64,000 nucleotides of DNA from Ahaetulla prasina (taxonomy: Eukaryota > Chordata > Lepidosauria > Squamata > Colubridae), in contig NC_080540.1 in assembly GCF_028640845.1 (NCBI RefSeq), positions 259,146,958 through 259,210,957 of the forward strand, read 5' to 3'. How positions within the stretch are numbered: position 1 is the stretch's first letter; every line of letters starts with the position of its first letter. The notes under the pieces were generated by a model, which made no database searches, had not been told where the DNA came from, and saw only the letters and a program-made list of their open reading frames with translations. Below are positions 33,079 to 45,105 of the stretch, piece after piece. The position numbers were made by a program, and so were the translations under genes.

Positions 33079-33188
33079 AAACAATAAAGTCTTTCATAAC
33101 CAATCCTGCTGTGTTTAGCAAATATAATAAAAAAAGGTTCACTTTTCTTTCATAATAGTTTACTAGTTTACAGATATACTATAAGGCT

Positions 33189-36028
33189 ATGGACCACACA
33201 CGTTTTGTTAAAATCTGAGTCAAGACTTTTATTACGATGCAAGCCTAGGTTTCACCGGATTATTTTCTTGCTAGGATGAAGCAGGAATAATAGCAAATAT
33301 TTGGTCACTCCTGATATTACCGTTACTAGTTTGAAATTAGCTATTTTTGAGCTCCAATCTGAGTGCATTTAGAATTGAACAATGTTGCAGATAATGCAGA
33401 ATGACCTAATTGTAGAATTGAAAGCATATTGTAGATGATTGTATGTACCTTTTTAACCAATGTTGCATGCACAGTGCAAGATGCAAATACTGAACCCATG
33501 ACAAACCACTACCTATTTCATTAAAGGAGAGGCTTCCATTTCTTGAGGCTGTTTGTTCCATTATTCTTCCTAATTTACTTAGCTCAAAACTTTGATTGCT
33601 ATTTTCATGCATTAATCTAATTCTACAGTTGGGAGACTACAGAGAATTATTCTGTTCCTTGTGATCACCCTTCCTCTGTTTGAACTCCTTTCAGTTAGTT
33701 TTCCATCCATTTCAGTTAGAATTCTATTCTCTGTCTGTCTTTTTTTTTATCACAACTTATAATATAGTCTAATATTTTATTTTGTTTAAAGCTTTTTTCA
33801 ATACTTTTACTTAGTTCTCTTTTGTTGATTTATTCATTATGCTAATTAGTTTTTATTGTGCCAAAACAAACATAAATAATATAATTATATTGGCTTCTGT
33901 CTTTGTTCCTTTGTCAAGTGGGGAGCATTATTTAATCTACAAAATATTAACCTACAATTTTCCATCTTCAATTAGAGAATTTTACCCCTAAAATTCTCCA
34001 TAGTCTGCAGGTATTACAGATGCAACACTAAGTGTCCTGGATTAAAATATTTTACTAGCAAGCATTAGTTAAAAAAAATTTACAGTAATGAAAAAATTTT
34101 ACCTGATATTTATCAGACAGCTAGCTTTGCAATTCACATGATCTCAGAAGAATCCATGTGATTTTTTTTAAGCTACAGCTACAGTAATAACACTAAAACA
34201 CTTTTGTTCATACATCAATACGGCAGCTTGAATGTTGAATCTAATTTTACATGCTAAACCAGAGACAAAAATAATACTTGATTCATAAGACATCATAGTC
34301 TTAAGAGATGCACAAATTCATTTTCCACGCTAAGTAATTACAAACTTCAACAAGCTCTCAAATAATTGAGATCTTTCATGACAAAGTTTGTTTTCAAATC
34401 TAATCTGCATTATCATTTGAATAAAAAAGCGGATTATGATAAGTGCTTACGAGTATGCAAAGCAGGGGCAGTCAGAAGAGAGGGAGCACAGTGGGAGAGA
34501 AAGATTATCCATGGCATTAAAGGAAGACAATGCATTGGCAAACGGAATTTTCTTCAACACCTTTTGTTTTCAGAAGGAAAAGGAAAAAAAACAGTACAAT
34601 GGACCACTTCATTTTGAAGTTATTTCTTGAGTAGAAAAGACTAGATTTCTTTGACTCAGAATATGCATTTAAATTTTGATTGCATCTTTATGATAATTGA
34701 GAAGAAAAATGGTATAATTTTTGACTGAATGACTGTCAATTTTATCCAATGGGAGGTAGGGAATAATTTACACATTCTGACATAATTGCATGAGGTTAGC
34801 AACTTCATGACTTTTACCAGAAAATGCATGACTGGCTTTTTTTTTTTTTTGTTTGTAAGGAAGCCTTTTGTGATATGACATTTTCCTCTGTGTGGTTGAT
34901 TGGTAATGGCTATTTCACACGTTCAGGTCATGCCTTGATGCTGAAGCCTTTGAGTGATGAACCTGTGCAAAATATCACTAGCAATTTTTCAAGTAGCCAC
35001 TTTAGCTTCCCTCACAATTGCCTTGATGTACAGACAAGAAGAGGTGCTGACAGCTCTATTTAAGACTTCAATCTGCCATAATTAATGGGTGAAAGGGGAG
35101 TCAAAAGCAAAGACCATTGGCCAAATTGCTCCTTTTGCATCACTGTGAGCCCCACCTTCATATGTTTCTATCTAATTGCATGGCTTCTCTCCTACATTTC
35201 ATTATCTGCTGTTGAGACAGGCACCTGCCCAATGTCCCGTTGCTAAAATTAAATGGATTAAATGAGCTCAAGGTTTTCACATCTAAATCTAGACCCTCAT
35301 CATTAAACAATATTTATACTCCATGCAGATTGTGCTGCAATAACTGGAGTTGTTATGAAAAAGTAATCCTACATAGAAGAAACATTTTTCTGCTGTATAG
35401 CTAAAAGTCTAAACATCTCCGGGCTAGATGTTAATATTTGATTTCTATTCACAACCATCTCCTTTCATGAGAAGAATTTTAAATTATCTTCAGAGACATT
35501 CAGGATAAACTGAACTTCTCACACAAGGAAATGTGTGTTTTATTTCTGGGAAAAGATAAACTTGGACTAAAAGATGTTTCTTTCATTCTTTGTAAGTTAA
35601 TTGTGAATTCTTATTGTAATCCTGTCAGCAGTCTAATAATTTCCATTCAATGAACTGTGTTAAGAAAATATTTTAACCAATTTTGGCTTTACTCATGATT
35701 TTTTATATAGTTCTACCTGGTAGTAATCTCAATTGCATTGAATGTGATTCCAGGCCACTTGATTAAAGGCTGAAATAACAAAGTTTATTTCAAAACTTTC
35801 CCTGAACAATTATATAAACTCTATTGAATGACAGGACACTAGCAAGTGAGATAGGCAACCTGGGAACCCAGAACATGTGCCAGCACAGATCACATTTTTG
35901 TAGCTCCTACAGTAAGTATGCTGTAATCATGGTTAAAAATCAGCCGCATAGTTTGTCACCAATTTCAATACACAAAACTCAAATCTAAATAATAAAATAA
36001 GGTTATCATTATAATTTTAAAGGATCAA
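33189..36028. other. Repeat-poor, AT-rich sequence
   Basis: About 2.8 kb with few recognisable repeats. The part from about 35060 to 35310 has mixed composition and TAATTA-type sites (see findings). No exon with convincing coding potential. Confidence 0.45.
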
Positions 36029-36072
36029 TAACAGAATAGCAAAGTTGGAGGGGACTTTGGAGGTCTTCTAGT
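36029..36072 (-). mobile_element. CR1 LINE 3' terminus, split by a hAT element
   Basis: ACAGAATAGCAAAGTTGGAG then GGACTTTGGAGGTCTTCTAG matches the CR1 end at 3002. The copy is broken at 36072 by the hAT insertion and only about 10 bp continue after it. Confidence 0.75.
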
Positions 36073-36237
36073 CAGTGGTGGGTTGCCCCTGGTTCACACC
36101 AGTTCTATAGAACTGGTAGTAAAACCAGCGGGAGGCTCCGCCCACTGACACGAATGTCATCAAAACAATCTGCGCATGCGCAGAAGAGCATGGGCACGAT
36201 GCAAACTGGTAGTAAAGGTAAGTAGAACCCACCCCTG
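36073..36237. mobile_element. hAT-type MITE, 165 bp, inserted in CR1
   Basis: Ends CAGTGGTGGGTTGCCC and the complement CAGGGGTGGGTTCTAC form imperfect terminal inverted repeats. An exact 8-bp duplication CTTCTAGT flanks it (36065-36072 and 36238-36245). The interior contains GCGCATGCGCAG, a CpG-bearing palindrome. Confidence 0.92.
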
Positions 36238-36543
36238 CTTCTAGTCCAAAAATGAAAGCTAGAGGAAAAAAGATGATTTTTTTTAAAAAAAACCATGTCA
36301 ATACTAAATACTAAAAACCTATACTGCCTATCTGCCCTCAAAATGTTGTTTCGGTAACTGAGCTGAAACTTTAGGACGCGGCAATGTATGATGTCTTAGA
36401 ATATCACTGAGGGTCAGTGAAATCATACTCTGTTTAGAAATCATACTCTGCTTAAATGAGGATTTATAATTAATTGTTTGTTTTTTGTAGTAGTAGTTCC
36501 TCACAAAGAAGCACAAATCCGACCAGTGTTGAAATGTCTAAAG

Positions 36544-36678
36544 CAGGGGTCTCCAACCTTGGTCCCTTTAAGACTTGTGGACTTCAACTCCCAGAGTTCC
36601 TCAGCCAGCTTTGCTGGCTGAGGAACTCTGGGTGTTGAAGTTCACAAGTCTTAAAGGGACCAAGGTTGGAGACCCCTG
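36544..36678. mobile_element. Palindromic hAT-type MITE, 135 bp
   Basis: The two halves are near-perfect reverse complements: CAGGGGTCTCCAACCTTGGT at the left and its complement at the right, meeting at a CAGCCAGCTTTGCTGGCTG centre. An exact 8-bp duplication GTCTAAAG flanks it (36536-36543 and 36679-36686). Confidence 0.94.
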
Positions 36679-36959
36679 GTCTAAAGTGATTCCCTGCTTA
36701 TCTCTGGGCATAATTCAAGAGGCTGTTTTTTTCTTGGAAACTCCAATTGGCTTTGGATCAGGCTGCTGAAAGGATGGTCTTTTCCATCATGAATGGCTTT
36801 CATTGCTATTGGACAGGCTTATGAGCTGATCAAAGTGCTTGCTCTTCAACTCATTCTCAATTTATTACTTAAGGCTTATTACAAAGTTCAGTTTCAGCAT
36901 ATACATTCAGTTTATCATTGGAATCTCTGTCGTTTCCATAGTCTAATTTGCTTCCCTTA

Positions 36960-37680
36960 TTTTATAGAAAGCCACAACGAGGGCATCACAGAAGTCATCA
37001 AGCATCTCCTCGGTGGACCAAATGGTTTCCAAAAATCTTTGAAAGGCCCGCAAGATGCTTGGATCGAGTATCCTGTTACTTTATTTGAGCTCCTCGTGAT
37101 CAACTCTAGACAGCCTATTGAGCAACTTCGATCAATGTTCAACCCAATCCTTCCAGTCTCCCCAGTCCCTTTAGTCCTTCCTGGTCTTTGATCAGTCTTA
37201 ACCCATCAGATGGAAGCAAGGGGCAGCATCCTGATTTAGAAGGACCATGGATTGACTTTAGGGTGGTGAAGAACTCTCTGATGGCAAGCGTGTCAGAATA
37301 ACATTTCGCCTGTTCAGCCTTCCTCTATCACCACTAGTGTTCTTAAGATTCGGTCTGTATTTTAGGTTCCAAGTGCTTAAACTTATCTTTATTTGAGACA
37401 GATGATGCATCATTTGTCCAGTTTTCATAGGCTTTGTTCTTGGCCCCAGAGGGCTCCTGAAATGGTTTTGTGGTTTCATTAAACCTGCCTTGATACACCC
37501 GGATTTTCAGTTCAAGTGCATTATTGTAGTCATCTTTAAACTGTGTCCATTTTTCAGAACAGTTTCCTAAACTACCAAAGAGTTCTTCATTAAGTGCATC
37601 TTAGAAGTGTTGGACTTGGTTTGGATCTTGTATCTTCCAATGTTGAATGACTCTCTGACAGTAGCCTTAGTTGCTTACAA
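36960..37680 (-). pseudogene. LINE fragment between endonuclease and RT domains
   Basis: On the minus strand I read KWTQFKDDYNNALEL (about 37510-37555), a linker, then EFFTTLKSIHGPSKSGCCPL (about 37215-37275) and LLPSDGLRLIKDQ. These are landmarks of the connector that precedes the RT palm in one widespread group of animal LINEs. Stops and frame changes are frequent. The part near 36960-37140 should be the start of the RT but is too decayed to name. The 132-codon plus-strand open frame here is a shadow of it. Confidence 0.62.
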
Positions 37681-37699
37681 TGGAAAGGGGCTATGTGTA

Positions 37700-39700
37700 G
37701 ATTGAGGACTAATCAGATCAGCCTGTGATCTCTCCAGCACTTAGCATCTTGCATGGCACAGTGATGACTTTAAGATCATACCAGCGTACTATATATGCTC
37801 AAATAGGAATGTTTGGGTCTGGGATGCATTCAGATGGTTTGTACTTGTTTGAAAGTCTGAACATTCTGTTAGGAATGCACAAGTTGTTCATGGAACCTTT
37901 ACTCAGAAGCAACAAGCTGTCAGATAGTGGTGAAGCAATAGGTGGAAATGATCATTGGCAGGGTAGGTGGCCCTTGACCAGTGTTCATTCGTTTTTGTAT
38001 CTGGGGCCGCAAGATGTTCAGCAGCATCCAGGGCAACTATGGCTAGTCCTTCTAGGTGTTTGTGTTTGTGTGCCTGTGTGTCTGTGTTTGTGCACATGCA
38101 TACATATGCATTATATATACACACAAACACATAGCTATGCATACACACCCTGAAATATACATGTATATACAAATAAGACAATTTGAATTTTTTTTTAAAA
38201 AAATAGTATTAAATTGTTTAAATTTTAGACTCGCCACGGACTTGAAATCCAGGCCACAAGGTCATCCTTTGCCCTTCTCTGTTGATCCTAAATTCAATCA
38301 CCGTTTAGAATTCAGTATAGTTAATCTGATATAAAAATGATAAGGAGGGATTAAGTGAAACTGAAACCAGGCTAGGCTTGTGGCTATGCGTAATGCAAAA
38401 CCACCGTTTAGTATTGCCAGTGACTGCAGCCTGTATGCTTTCTTTCTATTACTCAAAGGTACCTGATGTTCATATCATTGCTCGCAAACCATTTCACCTT
38501 TGAAAGAAGCAAAGGACAAATTAGCATCACAACCAACACAACAACAGATAACTGTTTGGAGAAATGCCAGCATTTGTATGATTGCTTTTCTCATTCTGGC
38601 CTTTACTCAGAAATTATCTGGGTCTCTAGACATTGCTAATGCAAATTCTCCCCGAAAGAATAAACCCGAAATTTGAAAAGGAAGGATATCAGTCAAACCA
38701 TAATACAGCCAGGAAGTCTTTTTGTGGAATATTGCATTCATAGTGTTTGAAATAAATTGGAAGATGAGGCCTTCCTGATCCAAAGTTTCCTTTCAAAGAA
38801 CCATGCATTATGATAGAGTATAATGACCTTTCCCTGGTTTCATAGCAAACATTCACAAAAGACCTATCATTCTTTCCTTCAGACATTACTCATGCAAGCC
38901 CCACTGTGTCACCTGTCTTAATTAAAAAGAAAAATACAGACTCTTCTATGAAGCTTTGGATAATAACATTTCATTGAAACCTGTCGAAGAGAAACGAAAA
39001 TACTCAGCACATTTCAGGAGAACAAAATGATAAAATAAATCTTTTTTTGCCTCTGGCAAAAGAAAAGGAAAGAAAAGAAACCCAAAAAGTAATAATTGAA
39101 CTACTTATCTTTTCCTAGATGTTACTGTGTGTTTTCCTCTGTACTAAACTTGATAGGAATTATGATTGTTCATATAAGAAGGCTTATATGAAGTATTGTT
39201 GCTATGGAGAGGCTGACATTCTTAAATTCTTAAAAGATATTAAATAAACAATGAAGGACAAAGCAGGCTCTAAAAACCAGTTTAAAACTTAGCAGAAGTA
39301 GAAAGTAGTTTTGTTGCTGACTTATTCAAATTATTCATGGATTTCAAGCACATTCTATGAACTCAGCTCTGTAATCTAAGGTTTCTTTTTTTGACAAAGC
39401 TCTCATTGATTTTTATTTGGCCCCTTCTGTTTCTGCAAATAATATTATGTTCTAGGGCCACCTGATCTAGGCAGCAAAACTCTGGATATCTCCTTTACTG
39501 CTATCTAATGGTTGTCCAAAATTTTGCAGCCAAAATCTGGTAGCCCTTCTATAAAGAATTATTAAATTAAATAAACACAGATATGGAATGTCTTGTGGTA
39601 AGCGATTTTGCACTAGAGTTTTCTCTTACTGAAAGACTGAAGGTTTTAACTTGTTGACAAAAAATATAACAAAAAGTTTTGTATTCATGTATGTCTCTCT
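37700..39700. other. No gene recognised; TG/CA-rich patch
   Basis: A (TG)-rich stretch at 38056-38096 is followed by a CA/TA-rich stretch to about 38175. Open frames across it are compositional. Otherwise unassigned. Confidence 0.45.
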
Positions 39701-39719
39701 GTGTATATGAAACTGTTTG

Positions 39720-39870
39720 AAGGAAAGAGTTGGACAAACAGCAACAGGTTCAGAGAACAATAGTAAAGGATGATTAAAGAACCTGTAACATCCCATGAAG
39801 ACAGTCTGAAGGACCTGGGAAGATTCAGCTTTGAAAAGAGAAGACTAAGAGGCCATAGGATGTCACATAG
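39720..39870 (+). mobile_element. CR1-like LINE coding remnant
   Basis: GGACCTGGGAAGATTCAGCT followed by TTGAAAAGAGAAGACTAAGA gives LGRFSFEKRRLRGHR, a decayed form of the C-terminal CR1 motif. An A-rich stretch with AATAAA near 40162 may be the 3' end of a separate retroposed sequence. Confidence 0.45.
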
Positions 39871-40190
39871 AAAATAGAGGAGAGAGATAAAAGGCAAAGA
39901 AAGATCAAATAAAGAAGATATAGGAGTAGAAATGTAACAACAAATAAGAGGAAGCAGAAAAAATGTAGTTTGTAGAAATGCAATTGGGTACACTGTTATT
40001 TATATGTATATATGTAAATAAATTAATATTAGACTTGTATGTATAAAGGATACATTGAAATAAGGGAGAAAAAAATGGACAAGTAAGAAATGATTAACCG
40101 TTGCGAAATTGTTGGAAAGAAACTATTGTTTAAAGATTCTTTTTTGTTTTTTGAAAAATGTTTAATAAAAATTATTTAAAAAAAAGAAAA

Positions 40191-41600
40191 TATGTGTTCT
40201 AATCATGTCAAAATATGTAACAACAAGAAGACAAATTCTGATTCAATGTTAGAGGGAAAACCTTGTAACTTTAATGAAACCCATTGAAGTGGTGAATTCT
40301 TCAGTGTTGAATGTCTAGTGAGATATCAACTGTTCAAAGCAAGCTTGGTCAGGAAAGAGACTCCACAATGATTATTTTTATTGCCATGGATATAATAACA
40401 AAAACCCTAACAGTAATTCTTTCCCCTTCCGCTTTGAAAGAATCAAGATAGGGCCATCTTGAGCGTTTTCTTCAGTCCTTCTCCTTTTCATAGGTAAGTT
40501 AGTGTTTATGTAACCACTGCTGAATATCTTTTTTGGTTCATTTCCATACTTGTCTACTTCAGTGTGGATTCCTACAGTAAGGATAGACTTTGACTTACAT
40601 TCTAGATGACTCCCTTCAACATTGTATTCTATTCTGTGATTCTAAACACGCACTTTCCCTTTGTTGCTCAACCTCCATTGGTAAATAATATTATGATCCA
40701 ATTCTAAGTCTAAACCTAGAGAAGTTTTGATTCCACAAGTCCTACAGATTGGACTATTACAAACATATTATTGTATCATTTTATTTTGTTCTCAAGTTCT
40801 CGTGATTTTAACATATCAAAGTTTTACTTTACTTAAGCTGCCTTCTCTGAATATTTCTTTCTTCATGTAAGGCCTTCATTTACATGCAACCTTCTAATGC
40901 ACCTCTTATTTTTTTCTTTGGCTGACTGAAATTTTGCAGACAGAATCAAGTAACCTTCCCTGTATTCCAGAATTCTTTGGTAATTTGGATGGCAGGAATC
41001 ACTGGTACTGGTATATAATGAAAATATGCTAGGACTAATTTTAAGAATGATTACAATATACATACCAATAAAGGATTTTGGTATTGGCATTAAATATTTC
41101 AGTTCTCAAACCAAATAAAAGTTAATATTCCTTTCTCAACCGTACATTTCATCACATTCTTACAGATAAGGAAGAATTTGACTTTATCATTCACAGAGAT
41201 CTATGAAATTATTCTAATACTCCAGACTAAATATTATACCAATTGTTAAAAATAAAACTCTATAATCAATTTTTAAATATCAGAAATAAATGTGTTAGAA
41301 ACACTGACTGCAATTCTATACATCATTAATTGGCAACTTGAGGCTCATTGGCCCCATATCTTCCCTTTCACATTCACATATGCAAATCTAAGAAAATAGG
41401 TTGTGAAGTTTCTCTTAAATCCATTGCTCCTATTTTGCCTCTATCTACATTTTATATGCTGGGAGTAGGAGGTAAATAAATTTAATAAATCATTATGGTT
41501 GGTTGCAATGTCAGCCAGATGTTTAGACTGAATTTGGCATTTTTGTCTACCTATCAAGTCCTTCCCAAGGATCTGGAATAGGCAGAAGTTGGTTAATATA
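40191..41600. other. No feature recognised
   Basis: AT-rich sequence with no nameable repeat or gene. Confidence 0.45.
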
Positions 41601-41616
41601 ATAATAAATATAATAA

Positions 41617-41835
41617 ATAGTATAGTATAGTATAGTATAGTATAGTATAGTATAGTATAGTATAGTATAGTATAGTATAGTATAGTATAGTATTTATTGT
41701 ATAGTATTGTATAGTATTATATTATGTTATATTATGTTATGTTATGTTATGTTACATTATATTATATTATATTATATTATATTATATTATATTATATTAC
41801 ATTACATTACATTACATTACATTACATTACATTAA
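41617..41835 (+). repeat. Compound pentanucleotide microsatellite
   Basis: (AGTAT)n to about 41700, an interrupted GTATA/GTTAT section, (ATTAT)n to about 41797 and (ATTAC)n to 41835. All blocks keep a 5-bp register, as if one array had changed by spreading point mutations. Confidence 0.95.
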
Positions 41836-41970
41836 ACATTACATTACATATGATAGTATAAATTTAAAAATATTGTTGCAAGATGTAACCTGTTAAAAGT
41901 AAAGATACTTTTTGCAATTGACTAATGCTGATTTTGTCAATGCTGATGGTGTTCAAACAGTGCTCTTATT

Positions 41971-42228
41971 AGAATAGAATAGAATAGAATAGAATAGAAT
42001 AGAATAGAATAGAATTTTTATTGGCCAAGTGTGATTGGACACACAAGGAATTTGTCTTGGTGCATATGCTCTCAGTGAACATAAAAGAAAAGATACGTTC
42101 ATCAAGGTACAACATTTACAACACAATTGATGATCAATATATCAATATAAAATCATAAGGATTGCCAGCAACAAGTTATAGTCATACAGTCATAAGTGGA
42201 AAGAGATTGGTGATGGGAACTATGAATA
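41971..42228 (-). mobile_element. Young CR1/L2-group LINE 3' end with (AGAAT)n tail
   Basis: (AGAAT)n at 41971-42015, then the shared 3' UTR including GATTGCCAGCAACAAGTTAT, as in the 20101 and 50546 copies. Truncated at about 42228; a 27-bp direct repeat (GAATAGTAAACTATTATTG) follows at 42224-42271. Confidence 0.87.
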
Positions 42229-42271
42229 GTAAACTATTATTGTTGAATTGGTGAATAGTAAACTATTATTG

Positions 42272-43811
42272 TTTACTACTGAAGAAAAAATGCATCTCTC
42301 CATTCCAATAACTTTACAGCAGGCCTGCACAGGCAACAATTATGCCAATTCTTTCCAGAATGGTGCTTAGTTACTCTACTTACTGAGGCTAACTGCCAGT
42401 AAAGATAATGAGACCTTCTTCTGAGCAGAGATATGTAGATTGGTCTGTTGTTCTCTTGCAAACCTGTATGGCATGAAGAGCAAGCATTACCAAACATAAT
42501 GGGGCCTTATTTCTAATTAATATGTATGTTTGCATTGTGAAGCCATTTATTCCTTTGCAGTTATGCATGCTGTATTTATCATAATGTAATAGCTCACAAA
42601 TCTGGGAAACTGGTATCTTCATACAACCAAAACAAAGATGATTGACCGTCCTGAGCTGAAGCTTAAAGGAGGAATTAGATCTGTTTCCATAGAAACTATG
42701 AATTATAAATCTTAGTGAGTGAATGGAAATTATGTCTAAAATGACAATACTGTCAGTCACCTTGCTGCAAAATACTTTGACCGTTAACTAAAAAAAAATC
42801 AGTTATCTTGCACAGTTGCTGCCTTGATACATGAGGTTCTTTTAAGTTCAGATAATTTTTTGAAAAGTTATGTGGAATCTTCCGTTTCTCCCATATTTCT
42901 TTTTATTCCGGCATAACTTGTATACAGCTGTTGTTAATTTATAACTAGCGCAGGAATCCAAAAAGAATATTTCGCTCGTTTCCTTGGTTTTCCCCAATTG
43001 ACTTCTCCAGCTGCAGAAACTAAACTACAACACAAGCCAGAATTTCCCCCTTTTCAGGAACTTAATGGGATAAATTGGAAGAAAGCAGAAGCAGAGTTCT
43101 ATGCTTCTTTGATTACATTTCATTTTTACTAGAAAGAATTCTGCAGGTACCAGTATTGTTTCTTTCAACCAATTGTATTCTTCTCTTATTCCTATACATT
43201 TCCATGAAATGAACACAAAAATAACCTAAATTAATTTGTTTCTTTTGAGACTGGAATTAGTTTAGTCCCTTTTTGGGGATGCGGAGTTTCATGCTGCCCC
43301 AGGAGTGATTGGAAGAAAAGCGTGCTTACTTTTTATCTATAGCAATTGCATGACCTAAGGAGGTAATTGTTATTATAACATGACATTAATCTTTTTTTTT
43401 CTCTCCACTGGAAGTACTTCAATACAGTATACTTACGAGGTTCTAATCCACAATTGAGTATATAAATCAGAGCTGCAGAGTTCATTAAAGCAAATAATTC
43501 TGCCAAGATACTTTTCTTAGCTGCATTCATCCATCTTACTTATTCAGGCCTCCCTTCTCTTTTTTGCCTACTCATTCACTCTGTTTACAGAGATTTGATA
43601 ATTGATAAAGTATAATAAAGCATTTATTTTTTAAAGAAATGTCCAAGTTAACTGTGCATCAAATGAAAATAGAAGGTACTTTTACAATCAGATTACTCAA
43701 TAAAATGATGGTTATTCAAAGTTTGTAGCATAACACAGCATTAAGTAAACATTTTTCAAGAAGATCAGAGCTCTCCAAATTTTAGGAAGGAGGGAAGAAA
43801 AGTTTTGTGGC
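42272..43811. other. No feature recognised
   Basis: Open frames up to 123 codons occur but show no domain, no codon bias and no partner exon. I see no nameable repeat. Confidence 0.45.
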
Positions 43812-43819
43812 ACCTAAAG

Positions 43820-44053
43820 CAGAGGTGGTATTCAGCAGGTTCTGACCAGCTCTGAAGAACTGGTAGCGGAAATTTTGAGTAGTTTGGAGAACCTGTAGTA
43901 ACAATTCTGACTGGCCCCACCCCCATCTATTCTCTGCCTCCCAAGTCCCAGCTGATCAGAAAGAAATGGAGATTTTGCAGTAACCTTCCCCTGCTATGCC
44001 CACCAAGCCACACCCACAGAACTGGTAGTAAATAATTTTGAATCCCACCACTG
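43820..44053 (-). mobile_element. Non-autonomous hAT element, single-unit form
   Basis: Same family as 10255-10726 in reverse orientation: ends CAGAGGTGGTATTCAG and TGAATCCCACCACTG. The 8-bp duplication ACCTAAAG flanks it exactly (43812-43819 and 44054-44061). It holds one copy of the GGAGATTTTGCAGTAACCTT unit that is repeated seven times in the 10255 copy. Confidence 0.92.
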
Positions 44054-44061
44054 ACCTAAAG

Positions 44062-45103
44062 CTAATAGACTTGTCAGGTGTCTCCTAGTAAGCTGGCCTG
44101 GAAAAGCAGACATTCAAGAACTTTTGATTGATAGAATTTATTTTAGAAATACTAAAGATGGCGTTATGAATGAATTCCAGGGACTGCTGTGAATCAAATT
44201 TAAGGTCCCAGTTATACTAAAATTAAAATTCTTGCATCTGTTCCTCCCACCTATGCAACATAATGACCTAAAAATCAGGAGTGACAGTTTCTGTCTGCCT
44301 TTATTTTGGTAATAAACTGCTCATACCAGATTGTATGCTTGTGATAATTGAAGACCACTTCCACCAACACTAACACAGCAAGCCACTTATCATCTCCTTT
44401 TAATGACCCCATAATCCCTTGCGGGGTGGAGTCTTCAACTCAACTGAAGAGCTGAGTGTTTATTGGCCAGATGCTCTTCCTATCACAAATGTGGAGTTAG
44501 TTATAGTCAGCAGATATATTCTCATCGTGCCCAGAGAGCAAGTCACTTACATATAAACAAACCACACTTTCTTCTAGAACTGAAGATGCTACTTAGCAAA
44601 CAACTAAACCCTGAGTGCACCCAGGACTCCACAATTCAACTCAACCAATATTCTCTTCTATTGGAAGAATTGTCCCTCATCATTGCATAATGAAAAGTTG
44701 CATATTTATCAAGTTTTAGATACCTGAAGAGCTTTTCAGGCTGTGTAATATATTTAACAACAATAATGAAGACCAATTGTAGTCCTTCAGGATGAATTGT
44801 GCATTGATTTTGAAAACTTCTGCACTTTCAGTATGGAATGATGTAAGCATTTTCACATGCAGGGCACCATGCTAATCAGCATTACTTAAACCATGTTTAA
44901 GTAATAAATTGTAATTTTCCCATCAGAAATTCGGATACCACAATTTTATTAATGAAATTGTGTTGGTAGAAAGGAGATAATTTCCCATTTTGGGTTTAGG
45001 ACATTAAAAAAGAGCATTAGGGGAGCCTGAAAGAAAACGCAAATAAATTGGCAGAAAAGTCCTATTTTCTTTCAGTAGAAATCTTTGTGGAATATATATA
45101 CAG
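44062..45103. other. Unassigned; possible old interspersed repeat
   Basis: The stretch 44290-44590 (GGGGTGGAGTCTTCAACTCA, GTGCCCAGAGAGCAAGTCAC) reminds me of an amniote interspersed repeat, but I cannot name it. The rest is unassigned. Confidence 0.3.
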
Positions 45104-45105
45104 TA

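Noticed and set aside
36793..37191. 132-codon open frame with ESHNEGITEVIKHLLGGPNG
   Set aside because: It lies antisense to a decayed LINE whose landmarks read on the minus strand; the plus-strand frame is a shadow.
41617..41835. Possible CRISPR or satellite array
   Set aside because: No spacers; unit is five bases. It is a microsatellite in a vertebrate genome.
42389..42760. 123-codon minus-strand open frame with cysteines
   Set aside because: No domain, no splice-flanked exon structure, no codon bias; likely chance in AT-rich DNA.
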